53,324 nt of DNA from Thiothrix caldifontis (GCF_900107695.1 NZ_FNQP01000012.1:83831-137154); one strand, 5' to 3'. Shown: positions 18,618-27,937, numbered from the stretch's first letter. The notes: generated from the sequence alone by a model not told the origin. Translations and numbers: made by a program.

Positions 18618-19703
18618 ATGAAGAAACTTGCTCTGGCGATTGCTGCTGCTCTGGCACTGTCTGCTACCGCTGCACAAGCGCGTGACAACATCGAAATCGT
18701 GGGTTCTTCCACTGTTTATCCTTTCTCTACCAATGTTGCAGAAACGTTTGCCAAGAAAACTGGCAATGCAGCACCAAAAGTTGAATCCACAGGTACTGGC
18801 GGCGGTTTCAAACTGTTCTGTTCAGGTGCTGGCATCGAAACCCCAGACGTAACCAACGCTTCTCGCCGCATGAAAAAAAGTGAGTTGGAAGATTGCATCA
18901 AAAATGGCGTGGATAAAGTCACTGAAATACAAGTTGGCTTCGATGGCATCGCTATCGCTAATGCCAAAAGTGCGGCTGACTACGATCTGAGCTTGAAAGA
19001 CATGTTCATGGCTTTGGCTAAAACTGTACCGAACGACAAGGGCGAAATGGTTGCCAACCCTTACAAAACTTGGAAAGAAATCAACCCTGCACTGCCAGAT
19101 GCAAAAATCGAAGTCTTAGGCCCACCACCAACCTCCGGTACCCGTGACGCTTTCTCTGAAATGGTCATGGAAGGTGGCTGCAAAGGCATCGAAGCACTGG
19201 ATGCTATTCATGCAGAATCCAAAAAACTGAAGGAAGACGGCAAGGCTGACGAAGCTAAAGCCAAGGAACAAGAACACAAAGCTGTTTGTACCACCATGCG
19301 TGAAGACGGTGTTTACATCGAAGCTGGTGAAAATGACAATCTGATCGTACAGAAACTGGGGGCTAACCCGAATGCATTAGGCATCTTCGGCTTCAGCTTC
19401 TTGGAACAAAACAATGATAAAGTGAAAGGCTCTAAAGTAGGTGGTGTTGCCCCTACGTTTGAAACCATTTCTGACGGCAGCTACCCTGTTTCTCGCCCAT
19501 TGTTCATGTACGTGAAAAACGCGCACGTTGACCAAGTGAAAGGCATCAAAGAATTCGTTGCTGAATTCACTAGCGAAGAAGCATGGGGTAATGACGGTTA
19601 TTTGGCAGACAAAGGCTTGATCCCAATGCCAGATGCACTGCGCAAAGAAGTTGCAGCAAACGCGGCAGAAATGAAGCCGTTGGCTGCTGATGCATTGAAA
19701 TAA
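18618..19703 (+). CDS. pstS: phosphate-binding periplasmic protein PstS
   Basis: The signal peptide is clear (MKKLALAIAAALALSATAAQA). The mature protein starts with IEIVGSSTVYPFS, then VESTGTGGGFKLFCSG and LGPPPTSGTRDAFSE, the phosphate-binding loops of PstS-type proteins. It would deliver phosphate to the PstCAB ABC transporter. No pstCAB, phoU or phoB genes follow within the window, and a strong terminator closes the gene, so it is a solitary copy. A Pho box precedes it. GGAG lies nine bases before the ATG. At 361 residues it is slightly long, with an internal Lys/Glu-rich helix (~195-220). Confidence 0.9.
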   Translation: MKKLALAIAAALALSATAAQARDNIEIVGSSTVYPFSTNVAETFAKKTGNAAPKVESTGTGGGFKLFCSGAGIETPDVTNASRRMKKSELEDCIKNGVDKVTEIQVGFDGIAIANAKSAADYDLSLKDMFMALAKTVPNDKGEMVANPYKTWKEINPALPDAKIEVLGPPPTSGTRDAFSEMVMEGGCKGIEALDAIHAESKKLKEDGKADEAKAKEQEHKAVCTTMREDGVYIEAGENDNLIVQKLGANPNALGIFGFSFLEQNNDKVKGSKVGGVAPTFETISDGSYPVSRPLFMYVKNAHVDQVKGIKEFVAEFTSEEAWGNDGYLADKGLIPMPDALRKEVAANAAEMKPLAADALK

Positions 19704-19745
19704 TAATATCCTCCTCCGAAGATAATATTTCCAACAACGGAATTT

Positions 19746-19773
19746 AAGGGAGTGCTAACGCACTCCCTTTTTT
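19746..19773 (+). terminator. Rho-independent terminator after pstS
   Basis: AAGGGAGTGC and GCACTCCCTT form a 10-bp stem with a TAAC loop followed by T residues, 43 bases after the stop codon. Confidence 0.92.
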
Positions 19774-19868
19774 CATGGTACAACGGAATCCACCCCGCTC
19801 ATTACGGCTTCTCGACATGCTCCCCATCATCTGGTTTGCTTGCGGACACTCCACCAACAGGATTCCCC

Positions 19869-21428
19869 ATGCGTCCCCTAATTTTTGATAACCGTTTTGT
19901 ACGCGAACTCCCCGGCGATACCGACGGAATTAATATGCCACGTCAAGTGTATGATGCACTGTGGTCAAGCGTGCAACCCACGCCGGTAGCCAATCCGCAA
20001 TTGCTGGCGTACTCATCCGAAGTCGCCACGCTATTAGGTTGGACAGATGCCGACATGCAACACCCCGATTTCGCGCAAGTATTCGGCGGCAACCAGCTCA
20101 TGACAGGAATGCAACCCTACGCCGCCTGCTACGGCGGGCATCAGTTCGGCGGCTGGGCAGGACAATTAGGCGACGGACGTGCCATGAGCCTCGGCGAAAC
20201 CATCAACAACGCGGGCGAACGTTGGGAATTGCAACTCAAAGGCGCAGGTTCCACTCCCTATTCACGCCGCGCTGACGGACGTGCCGTGTTGCGATCCTCC
20301 GTGCGCGAATTCCTGTGCAGTGAAGCCATGCATCACCTCGGCATTCCTACTACGCGTGCCCTGAGCCTGGTCGCAACCGGCGATGGCGTGGTACGCGATA
20401 TGTTTTACGATGGCAACCCACAAGTCGAACCCGGTGCAATCGTGTGTCGTGTCGCCCCTTCCTTCATCCGCTTTGGCAATTTTGAGTTGCCCACCTCACG
20501 CGGTGATATTGGTTTACTGGAACAATTGGTGGATTTCACCATCGCCCGCGATTACCCCGAACTGCACGGCGATACGCAGGAAAAACGTGGGCAATGGTTC
20601 TTAGAAATCTGCCGCCGCACAGCGGTGATGATTGCGCACTGGATGCGCGTCGGCTTCGTGCATGGTGTGATGAATACCGACAATATGTCGATTCTCGGCT
20701 TAACGATTGATTACGGCCCCTACGGCTGGCTGGAAGATTACGACCCCATGTGGACACCTAACACCACCGATGCGCAGGGCAAACGTTACAGCTACGGGCA
20801 ACAACCTTACATCGGTCATTGGAATCTGGCACGTTTAAAAGATGCGCTGAAACCGGTGATCAGCGATGTCAGTGTGTTGGATGCCGGTTCGCAAGTATAT
20901 GCCGATACTTACAGCGAAACTTTCGGTACGATGCTAGCGGCGAAATTCGGAATTCGGGAACTTTCCGATGAAGATGCACCATGGATCAATAGCGCGTTTG
21001 AGCTGTTGCACAAAACGGAAGTGGACATGACGCTGTTCTTCCGCAACCTTGCGATGCTAGACGTGCAACAACCGACACTCACACCACTCTACCCCGCTTT
21101 CTACCGTGACGACCTATTGCAACGCAATCATGCCGAGTGGGATAACTGGTTACAGCATTATTGCCGACGTTTACAACAGGATAATTTGCCAACAGGTGAA
21201 CGTCAGCAGCGCATGAATGCGGTTAATCCACGTTTCGTGCTACGCAACTACCTCGCACAGCAAGCGATTGACCAAGCAGCCAGCGGGGATAATAGTCTCA
21301 TCACGGAATTGTTAACAGTCTTGCGTCATCCCTACGACGAGCAAGCGCAATACGCAACATTTGCCGAAAAACGCCCTGAATGGGCGCGGCATAAGGCAGG
21401 GTGTTCTATGTTGTCTTGTAGCTCATAA
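19869..21428 (+). CDS. selO: protein adenylyltransferase SelO (YdiU)
   Basis: The 519-residue product shows the SelO pseudokinase-fold blocks: [55 protein letters not shown] and [20 protein letters not shown]. It ends in a Cys-containing tail, GCSMLSCSS. SelO transfers AMP to protein Ser/Thr/Tyr residues and is linked to redox stress. ATG 19869 is preceded by AGGA and gives the family's N-terminus; the open frame upstream lies in the pstS terminator region and is unlikely to be coding. It is a single-gene unit. Confidence 0.95.
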   Translation: MRPLIFDNRFVRELPGDTDGINMPRQVYDALWSSVQPTPVANPQLLAYSSEVATLLGWTDADMQHPDFAQVFGGNQLMTGMQPYAACYGGHQFGGWAGQLGDGRAMSLGETINNAGERWELQLKGAGSTPYSRRADGRAVLRSSVREFLCSEAMHHLGIPTTRALSLVATGDGVVRDMFYDGNPQVEPGAIVCRVAPSFIRFGNFELPTSRGDIGLLEQLVDFTIARDYPELHGDTQEKRGQWFLEICRRTAVMIAHWMRVGFVHGVMNTDNMSILGLTIDYGPYGWLEDYDPMWTPNTTDAQGKRYSYGQQPYIGHWNLARLKDALKPVISDVSVLDAGSQVYADTYSETFGTMLAAKFGIRELSDEDAPWINSAFELLHKTEVDMTLFFRNLAMLDVQQPTLTPLYPAFYRDDLLQRNHAEWDNWLQHYCRRLQQDNLPTGERQQRMNAVNPRFVLRNYLAQQAIDQAASGDNSLITELLTVLRHPYDEQAQYATFAEKRPEWARHKAGCSMLSCSS

Positions 21429-21443
21429 CAGGAAAGTCGTTTG

Positions 21444-21770
21444 CTACTCAGACGCCGGAGGTTTACGTAATGGCAAAGCACAGAAGGTTGTGCATTGCTT
21501 ATTGTTACCCACGTTAACTTCAACCTCTTGTTGCCCTTTGGGTTCGGGTGGCTTGGTTTCCACCCGAATGCTGGATTTAGGCTCGGCTAAAGGCACACCT
21601 TCATTAATAGGTGCCGCATCAGGTGCTTCTGCCTCTGTTTGTTGCTTAAATGGATTGATACCAGATACTGCACCCACCATCGTTTCAGAAAAGTTTGCAC
21701 AACCCGATACGGTTAAACTTACCAACAACACCAGCATACCTGCCAATGTTTGAGAGGATGTTTGTTTCAT
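21444..21770 (-). CDS. small lipoprotein of unknown function
   Basis: ATG 21770 is preceded by AAGGAG at ten bases. The ~108-residue product has a signal peptide and lipobox VSGCANFSETMVG, followed by a disordered Pro/Glu-rich segment (EAPDAAPINEG, KPPEPKGQQE) and a short C-terminus with two cysteines (KQCTTFCALP). I recognise no domain. It is convergent with selO, with 15 bases between the stops. Confidence 0.65.
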   Translation of the reverse strand: MKQTSSQTLAGMLVLLVSLTVSGCANFSETMVGAVSGINPFKQQTEAEAPDAAPINEGVPLAEPKSSIRVETKPPEPKGQQEVEVNVGNNKQCTTFCALPLRKPPASE

Positions 21771-21800
21771 CACGCTTGATCTCCTTACTTTACCCGACAC

Positions 21801-21914
21801 ATCGGGCGTTTTTCACACAAAGTAACGCAAGTGTAGCAGTAAAGAGACAATACGTTGGTTGATTTTATTGATATATTGCGCAATACATACAAAAAATGTA
21901 TTTGGGTACACGAC
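21801..21914. other. intergenic region between the lipoprotein and rhodanese genes
   Basis: It should hold the promoter of the minus-strand lipoprotein gene. An AT-rich stretch contains TATTGCGCAATA (a 12-bp palindrome near 21873) and a weak ATACA/TGTAT hairpin. No clear terminator for the upstream rhodanese operon is visible. Confidence 0.4.
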
Positions 21915-22391
21915 CTATGGTTTAGACTCCAACTGATCGGGGCGTACCGGTGGATTTAATTCCGCTTCTGCCCAATCAATATCCACTTGCTCACCCGCGT
22001 TATTGAACAACGGTAGCTCATAATCATTCCAGCCACGTACCCCTGTTTTCATGGAATACACCTGCTGATAGCCCATCAAACGTAACGTTAATGCCGCCAA
22101 TGCAGTACGATTCCCTGAACGGCATACCAATACGACCGGCTTATCACGAGCTTGTACTAATTCAGGAATCGTGTCGGAATACCCCCAATCGCAGGATGCT
22201 TCCAAAATACCACGCGGTACATGCAAGGCGTTTTTGATATGAGCAGCCGCGTATTCATCCGCTTCACGAATATCGACAATGAGCAGATCAGGATTGCTCA
22301 CCTGCATTTCCTCAACATCCCACGGCATGACTTCTTGAATATGCAGCAGTGCATCAGCGACCAACGCTGCAAAGGTTTTTTCTGTCTTCAT
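21915..22391 (-). CDS. rhodanese-like sulfurtransferase
   Basis: A single rhodanese domain occupies residues ~25-130: LLIVDIREADEYAAAHIKNALHVPRG, then the active-site loop VCRSGNRT with catalytic Cys, and VYSMKTGVRGWNDYELP at the end. It can carry persulfide sulfur. There is no signal peptide, so it is cytoplasmic. It is the last gene of the apparent dsrN-dsrR-kinase-regulator-rhodanese operon, 17 bases after the regulator gene, which fits a role in sulfur handling or signalling. Confidence 0.88.
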   Translation of the reverse strand: MKTEKTFAALVADALLHIQEVMPWDVEEMQVSNPDLLIVDIREADEYAAAHIKNALHVPRGILEASCDWGYSDTIPELVQARDKPVVLVCRSGNRTALAALTLRLMGYQQVYSMKTGVRGWNDYELPLFNNAGEQVDIDWAEAELNPPVRPDQLESKP

Positions 22392-22408
22392 AATAGTCTC
22401 AGGCAGAT

Positions 22409-23083
22409 TTAATTCTCAGCGTTAGCCGCTTCCACACGGATACCATGTTCCACTGCCATCACAGCCGCCGTGATGCGCGAACTCACATTCAATTTACGTA
22501 AAATAGCTTTCACATGCAGTTTGACAGTGCCATCCGATATACCCAAGTTGCGGGCAATAACTTTGTTGCTCTGACCTTCTGCTAGCAACGTCAGGATTTC
22601 GTATTCACGTGGTGTCAGCTCGGAAAACGGGTTAGCAATTTTATCTTCATTAGCACGTGCATCCCCGCCTTGCACTACTCTAGCCAATACGGGGGCAAGT
22701 TCGGGCGCAACCACCGTTTTACCCGCCACGATTTCACGCAAGGCCACGACCAGTTCATCTGGCTCAATATCTTTGAGCAAATAACCGCGTGCCCCGCTGC
22801 GTAACGCTTCTACAAGGTCATTTTCATTACTGCTAGTCGTCAACATGACCACTCGCAAATTAGGGGTGTTCTTGCGTAACTGGCGTAATACGCTGAGGCC
22901 ATCCATTTGTGGCATCCGCATATCCAGCAATACAATATCGGGTTCGAGGCTCAGCGCAGCCGCCAGCCCCTCATCACCGCTGCCGACCGCAGCTACCACA
23001 CGGATACCCCGCCGTGTCAGCAAATCTTCCAAACCTGCACGAAACAGGGTGTGGTCATCAATCAACAATACTTTTTCGTTCAT
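22409..23083 (-). CDS. NarL/FixJ-family response regulator
   Basis: The receiver domain has DDHTLFRAG and phospho-acceptor Asp in DIVLLDMRMPQMDG, then the conserved Thr (MLTTSS) and Lys (YLLKD). The LuxR-type helix-turn-helix is ELTPREYEILTLLAEGQSNK through GISDGTVKLHVKAILRKL. At 224 residues it is normal length. It pairs with the NarX-like kinase 35 bases upstream. Targets are not evident; the operon's own dsrNR and rhodanese genes are candidates. Confidence 0.93.
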   Translation of the reverse strand: MNEKVLLIDDHTLFRAGLEDLLTRRGIRVVAAVGSGDEGLAAALSLEPDIVLLDMRMPQMDGLSVLRQLRKNTPNLRVVMLTTSSNENDLVEALRSGARGYLLKDIEPDELVVALREIVAGKTVVAPELAPVLARVVQGGDARANEDKIANPFSELTPREYEILTLLAEGQSNKVIARNLGISDGTVKLHVKAILRKLNVSSRITAAVMAVEHGIRVEAANAEN

Positions 23084-23118
23084 GTGGGGTCGCTTGTTAC
23101 TGTGGTCATCAGAGCGGG

Positions 23119-24798
23119 TTACACGCCAAATAAGTCAGAGAGCTTTTTGGTTGGCGGTGCATCGAAGTTCAATTGTATCAGTGTACCCTCACCCGGCTCA
23201 CTTTCAAACTGTATCTCACCACCGATCTTTTCGGCTCGCTCCTGCATAATGCGTAAACCGATATGTTCGCCAGTGGTTGGGTTCGGTTCAGGCAAAGGAT
23301 CAGGCAAACCAATACCATCATCTTCCACCAAAATACTGCATTTTCCTTCTTCGCTACTGTGCAAGAGCAGACGCACGGTGGATGCTTGGCTATGCTTACG
23401 AATATTGGTAAGTGCTTCTTGCACAATCCGAATCACTTCAATTTCCGCTTCACGGGACAAATCTTTTAGCGCCCAATTGTGATAGAAAAAGACTTCCATG
23501 CCAGTTTCTTGGCGGAAACGCTCCGTCAGGCGCTCAACGGCACGTAAAATACCTTTACCATCAATCGGCGCACGGAAATCCGTGATCAGACTGCGTAGTT
23601 CCGCGTAGGCTTCGTCAATCGTGTTTTCCAACACCTCCAACTCATGCCACATATCGGCTTCCGCCCCCCGATTGAAAGAGTCATCCAACAACCGGACTTT
23701 GAAACGCAAACTGGCAAGGGTTTGTGCCAATGAGTCATGCAACTCGTGTGCCATACGAGTGCGCTCTTCCATAATAGACAGGGTGCGCATGTCTTCATCG
23801 CTATTGGCTTTCTCAATCGCCATACCCAAATGCTGACCGATGCTCAGCAATAATTCATCGTCTTCCAGTTTGTCATAACGCCCTTGACGAATGAATAGAT
23901 TATAAACACCCAAAATTTTATCGCGGTATTGCAGCGGAATCGCCAGCATTTCCAAATCTTGTTTACCCGCACATAAGGGCTTGCCTAAAATCACATTGCA
24001 TTGTGAAACATCGCCACGCACTTTAATTTCACGTTCACTGGCAGCTTTACCACATAAGCAACTGGGTAATGGCAAAGTTTCTTCAGACTTTAACGCAGCG
24101 GCATTCAAACCAATACTAGACACTAAACGCATATTGCCTTCACGATCCAGCAAACGCACTGTGGCCGCTTCTGCGTGCACCACATCGGTCAGGGTATACA
24201 AAAAACGCTTGAGTAAATCTTCCAAACTATCGGCACGATTAACGCAGCTTGCGACTTCGTAGAGAACGCTAAGGTGACGCTTTTTCTGGGCAAGGTATTT
24301 TTCCTGCCGACTCATGCGTTTTTGCTGCACCCGTGACAGCGCCTGATAATCTTCAGTAATCGCGTTGATTTGCTCCCGAATTTTACGCGACGGGCAACTT
24401 TTTCCTGAAATCGGCATCCTCGCACTAAAATCACCCTTACGTAAGCGAATCGCCCAACGGGATAATTCCGCGCCAAATTTAGAAAACTCCCGCCACACCC
24501 AAAACAGCAACGATAAAACCCCAGCACCCGCAATAAGCCACAAACCGGTCATCACCGGGGCAATCCACTGATACTCCGCTTTACTACTGGTTGCCCAAAA
24601 ATAGACTGCGCCAATTACCGTAAACGTGAAAAATAGCACCATCAGGCTCACCTGCGCCTGCCAAGGCAAATCAATCACCGGGCGGCCCTCCTGACTCGCC
24701 CAATAACTGTCGCGCGAAGCCGTAGCAGCAGCATCGTCAACCTCTACCTGCTGATGCAGTGTGGTGGGAATGGGGAGTTTGACGACGCTTTCTTGCAT
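23119..24798 (-). CDS. NarX-like sensor histidine kinase (HAMP, GAF, HisKA_3)
   Basis: Two membrane segments (about residues 45-67 and 80-100 of the 559) are followed by HAMP and a GAF-like domain. The GAF region has a cysteine cluster (PSCLCGKA, SQCN, KPLC), comparable with the central cysteine module of NarX/NarQ. The kinase core has the H-box MAHELHDSLAQTLASL, N-box EALTNIRKHSQA and G-box EDDGIGLP. The periplasmic loop is short (~12 residues) and lacks an obvious nitrate P-box, so sensing may be cytoplasmic and redox-based. ATG 24798 was chosen; it lies four bases after dsrR, whereas longer starts run into that gene. Confidence 0.9.
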   Translation of the reverse strand: MQESVVKLPIPTTLHQQVEVDDAAATASRDSYWASQEGRPVIDLPWQAQVSLMVLFFTFTVIGAVYFWATSSKAEYQWIAPVMTGLWLIAGAGVLSLLFWVWREFSKFGAELSRWAIRLRKGDFSARMPISGKSCPSRKIREQINAITEDYQALSRVQQKRMSRQEKYLAQKKRHLSVLYEVASCVNRADSLEDLLKRFLYTLTDVVHAEAATVRLLDREGNMRLVSSIGLNAAALKSEETLPLPSCLCGKAASEREIKVRGDVSQCNVILGKPLCAGKQDLEMLAIPLQYRDKILGVYNLFIRQGRYDKLEDDELLLSIGQHLGMAIEKANSDEDMRTLSIMEERTRMAHELHDSLAQTLASLRFKVRLLDDSFNRGAEADMWHELEVLENTIDEAYAELRSLITDFRAPIDGKGILRAVERLTERFRQETGMEVFFYHNWALKDLSREAEIEVIRIVQEALTNIRKHSQASTVRLLLHSSEEGKCSILVEDDGIGLPDPLPEPNPTTGEHIGLRIMQERAEKIGGEIQFESEPGEGTLIQLNFDAPPTKKLSDLFGV

Positions 24799-24802
24799 GA
24801 AA

Positions 24803-25114
24803 TTATGCCTGTGGTGGACGGTAGTTAGGGTCATTCGGGTTAATAAAGACAAACTCCAGTTTACCGTCAATTTCCACGTAGTCCAGCGTCATGCCTGCGA
24901 CTAAAGGTTGGGAGGCATCATCCACCACTAATGTCACACCTTCGGATTCCATTTTTTGGTCACCTGCTTTTTCCTGGTCATCAAAACCCATCAGGTAATG
25001 AAATCCGCCATCCGGCTTTGTCTGGATAGCAATGCGTAACGGCAAGCCAATGGCATTGCCTTGTACCGAAGCAGTACGAACCTGGGTAGCGGCGGCGGGA
25101 GTAACTGTGATCAT
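24803..25114 (-). CDS. dsrR: DsrR-like cysteine-free A-type (IscA-fold) protein
   Basis: The 103-residue product has the A-type scaffold fold pattern (MITVTPAAATQVR, LRIAIQTKPDGGFHYLMGFDD, VTLVVDDASQPLVAGMTLDYV) but contains no cysteine at all. The usual CGC ending is replaced by FINPNDPNYRPP. Loss of these cysteines defines DsrR, a protein of dsr clusters in sulfur oxidisers needed for sulfite reductase production. It overlaps the end of dsrN by four bases, as expected for dsrNR. The rest of the dsr cluster is not in the window. Confidence 0.85.
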   Translation of the reverse strand: MITVTPAAATQVRTASVQGNAIGLPLRIAIQTKPDGGFHYLMGFDDQEKAGDQKMESEGVTLVVDDASQPLVAGMTLDYVEIDGKLEFVFINPNDPNYRPPQA

Positions 25115-26517
25115 GCAGTAGTGTTCCTTTGAGTCTGGCGGATAAATTCAACAAAACGCTGCGCCCAGCGAAATTGCGAGGTGTCGCGCATGTGCGTGTA
25201 AGAGGCTAACAAATTGCGGTAGACCCAGCCATCGTGTTGACCGTCGATGCCAGTACCGCGCTGCATACGGTAGGCGAATTTACCCGTCGCGGTCAAATTC
25301 TCAAGGCGCGAATAGTGGAACTCGTGGGCATTGATAGTGTGCAACGGGTCGCCACCCGGCCACGGCATGTCAGCGGTTTCCTGTAATTTCACGTAACCCC
25401 TGCCCTGTGGCTTGGGGTGCATCACCGCATCGCCGGGAATCACACCCACCATATCCACCTGCTGCCCGTTCCAGATGAGACTGCGGGACAGGTACATCAA
25501 GCCGCCGCATTCGGCGTAGGTGGGCAAGCCGTTGTCGATAGCGGTGCGGATGGATTCACGCATGGATGCATTCGCCGCGAGTTGCTGCATGTGGGTTTCG
25601 GGGAAACCACCGCCGATGAACAAGCCGTCAATGTCGGGCAAGGCTGTGTCTTGCAGGGTGTTGACGGGAACGAGGGTTGCACCTGCTTGTTGCAGGGCTT
25701 CGAGGTCGCCGGGGTAGTAGAAACCGAAAGCGGGGTCTTGGCAGATGCCGATGCGCAGAAACCCCGAAGAGGAAGAGGGCGTATGCAATACGCCCCTACC
25801 ATCTGAACGTAGGGGCGTATTGCATACGCCCTCTTCCGCCCTTCCCGCAATCCCCAACAACATCCCCAAATCCACCTGTTCCGCCACCAGATCCCGAATC
25901 CGCGCAATCTGCGCCTCCGCCTCACCGCTCTCATTGCTCGGCATCAACCCCAGATGACGTTCCTCAATCTCCATTTCCGGGTTATTCTGCACCGCCCCCA
26001 ACACCTTAATGTCGGTGTAATGCTCAACGGACTCACGCAGCTTGCTGGCATGACGCGCCCCACCCACACGGTTGAAGATAATTCCGGCAATATCCACCTC
26101 CCGATCAAATGCCTGATAACCCAGCAACAGCGGCGCTACCCCACGGGTCATCCCCCGCGAATCCACCACCAGAATAACGGGCGAACGGGTCAGTTTGGCA
26201 ACGGCAGCATTACTATCAGAACCATCCAGCGCCATGCCGTCATACAAGCCCTTATTCGCCTCGATCAGCGCAATATCAGCATCCAGCGAATACTGTTGCA
26301 CCGTCTGGATAATCTCATCCGGTGTCATGGTATTGAAATCGAGGTTGTAGCAAGGGCGCTGGCTGGCAGCACCAAGCCACAGCGGATCAATGTAATCCGG
26401 GCCTTTCTTGAACGGTTGCACCCGCAAGCCTTGAGCGTGCAAAGCAGCACACAGACCAATCGAAAGCGTGGTCTTGCCGGAGGATTTGTGGGTCGCGGAG
26501 ATGAAGATTCTTGCCAT
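25111..26517 (-). CDS. dsrN: DsrN-like siroheme amidase (cobyrinate a,c-diamide synthase family)
   Basis: The N-terminal CbiA ATPase domain has the P-loop SATHKSSGKTTLSIGL, FKKGPDYIDPLWL and NKGLYDGM. The C-terminal glutamine amidotransferase domain has the nucleophile Cys in YAECGGLMYL and the His in INAHEFHYS. The family amidates cobyrinate (CobB) or, as DsrN, siroheme for the reverse sulfite reductase. The overlap with a dsrR gene favours DsrN. Between the two domains, residues 227-249 are encoded by a palindromic repeat element (25771-25837) and read as junk-like sequence (GVCNTPL, GVLHTPSSSS); the frame is kept. Length 468. Confidence 0.85.
   Translation of the reverse strand: MARIFISATHKSSGKTTLSIGLCAALHAQGLRVQPFKKGPDYIDPLWLGAASQRPCYNLDFNTMTPDEIIQTVQQYSLDADIALIEANKGLYDGMALDGSDSNAAVAKLTRSPVILVVDSRGMTRGVAPLLLGYQAFDREVDIAGIIFNRVGGARHASKLRESVEHYTDIKVLGAVQNNPEMEIEERHLGLMPSNESGEAEAQIARIRDLVAEQVDLGMLLGIAGRAEEGVCNTPLRSDGRGVLHTPSSSSGFLRIGICQDPAFGFYYPGDLEALQQAGATLVPVNTLQDTALPDIDGLFIGGGFPETHMQQLAANASMRESIRTAIDNGLPTYAECGGLMYLSRSLIWNGQQVDMVGVIPGDAVMHPKPQGRGYVKLQETADMPWPGGDPLHTINAHEFHYSRLENLTATGKFAYRMQRGTGIDGQHDGWVYRNLLASYTHMRDTSQFRWAQRFVEFIRQTQRNTTA
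25771..25837. repeat. REP/MITE-like palindromic element inside dsrN
   Basis: Perfect 29-bp arms (25771-25799 and 25809-25837) flank a nine-base loop. Each arm also contains its own palindrome, GGGCGTAT-GCA-ATACGCCC. The element stays open on the dsrN strand and adds about 23 residues in the linker between the two enzyme domains. Confidence 0.92.
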
Positions 26518-26575
26518 GCACTTATTCTAACGCAGTTCAAGTATATTATTAAATGTTAATATTGACTCGGATGAC

Positions 26576-27937
26576 TCAAACTTCCATAAATTCATACTTT
26601 TTTAGTAGGCGATATACATTGCGCTCACTAATCCCCAGCGTCCGCGCCACCTTACCGCGATGCCCGTTGAATTTATCCAGCAACAAGTGTAGGTAATGTT
26701 TTTCCAGATCATCCAGCGTCGGTATCTGTTCAAAGTCCAAACTCACGCCTTTGCTGGCAGGCTTAGCGGCGGTGGTGGATACCACACCATCACTCAGCAT
26801 AATATGCCCCGGTAAAATTCGCGCTGTATCACCCGACAAGATAATCGCCCGTTCCACCATATTCTTGAGTTCACGAATATTCCCCGGCCACGGGTACGCC
26901 ACCAGTTTTGCCAACGCCTCCTCGCTCAGGTGCTTGTTAACCCGCCGGGAAAAGTCGTGGTTATTGATAAAATGTTTCACCAATGCCGGAATATCGTCAC
27001 GGCGTTGACGCAACGGTGGCACGTAAATGGTAAAACCATTCAAGCGATAAAACAGGTCAGCGCGGAACGTGCCTTCCTGCGACATTGCCAGTAAATCGCG
27101 GTTGGTGGCGGCCACTACCCGCACATTCGCACTCAGGTCACGAGTACCACCCAGCCGCCGGAAACGCCCGGTTTCCAATATCCGTAACAACTTGGCTTGA
27201 ATCGCCGGGGTAATTTCGCCGATTTCATCCAGAAACAACGTGCCACCTTCGGCACTTTCGATCAGCCCTTTTTTCTGGCGGTCAGCACCGGTAAACGCGC
27301 CTTTTTCATGCCCGAACAGTTCCGACTCAAACAGGTTTTCCTGCATGGTGCAGCAATCCAAAGCGACGAAACTGCGGCTGGCAACTTGGCTGCGTTCGTG
27401 GATTTCGCGGGCAACCAATTCTTTGCCCACCCCACTTTCACCTTGGATCAGCACTGTCATCATGCTGGGGGCAACCGCGTCTATCATATTTTCCACTTCT
27501 TTCAAGGCGGGACTTTGCCCAATCATGAAAGATTTACGCTTTTGCACCTGCTCTTTGAGGTAGAGAAATTCCTGTTTCATGCTGTGCGCGTCCAGCACTT
27601 TGTGGATCACCAGTTGCAACTCGTCCAGATTCACCGGCTTGAGCAAGTATTCAGCCGCGCCTGCCTGCATCGCCCCGACCGCCTCCTTGACGCTGCCATA
27701 AGCGGTAATAATGATCACCGGGCAATCCCCGACCAATTGCGGCAAAATATCGCGCCCCCGCGCATCCGGTAACTGGCAATCCAGCAGCACCAGATGCGGG
27801 TCATGCTGTTGCAAATACGCCTGCGCCGCCGCCCATGAATGCACCCCGGTTGCCGCGTGCCCCATGCGGTTGAGCTGCCCCACCATCAAACGATTCAGGG
27901 TTACGTCGTCGTCAATCACCAATACCAAGGGAATCAT
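26576..27937 (-). CDS. NtrC-family sigma-54-dependent response regulator
   Basis: The 453-residue product has a receiver domain (phospho-acceptor Asp in LVLLDCQLPDARG). A sigma-54 AAA+ domain follows, with Walker A GESGVGKELVAREIH, the sigma-54 contact loop GAFTGADR and Walker B GGTLFLDEIGEI. The C-terminus is a Fis-type helix-turn-helix (GHRGKVARTLGISERNVYRLLKK). It needs a -24/-12 promoter and enhancer sites; both are found in the divergent region on the far side of its kinase gene. The start codon overlaps the end of the kinase gene by four bases, so the two are translationally coupled. Confidence 0.95.
   Translation of the reverse strand: MIPLVLVIDDDVTLNRLMVGQLNRMGHAATGVHSWAAAQAYLQQHDPHLVLLDCQLPDARGRDILPQLVGDCPVIIITAYGSVKEAVGAMQAGAAEYLLKPVNLDELQLVIHKVLDAHSMKQEFLYLKEQVQKRKSFMIGQSPALKEVENMIDAVAPSMMTVLIQGESGVGKELVAREIHERSQVASRSFVALDCCTMQENLFESELFGHEKGAFTGADRQKKGLIESAEGGTLFLDEIGEITPAIQAKLLRILETGRFRRLGGTRDLSANVRVVAATNRDLLAMSQEGTFRADLFYRLNGFTIYVPPLRQRRDDIPALVKHFINNHDFSRRVNKHLSEEALAKLVAYPWPGNIRELKNMVERAIILSGDTARILPGHIMLSDGVVSTTAAKPASKGVSLDFEQIPTLDDLEKHYLHLLLDKFNGHRGKVARTLGISERNVYRLLKKYEFMEV

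Noticed and set aside
19752-19868. N-terminal extension of SelO in the open frame before 19869
   Set aside because: It overlaps the pstS terminator and lacks family similarity. ATG 19869 has a ribosome binding site and the normal family start.
24803-25114. Iron-sulfur scaffold IscA/ErpA
   Set aside because: The fold matches, but no cysteine is present, so cluster binding by the usual ligands is impossible.
25111-26517. Cobalamin biosynthesis CobB/CbiA rather than DsrN
   Set aside because: No other cobalamin gene is near, and the gene overlaps a cysteine-free A-type protein gene typical of dsrR. The alternative is not fully excluded.
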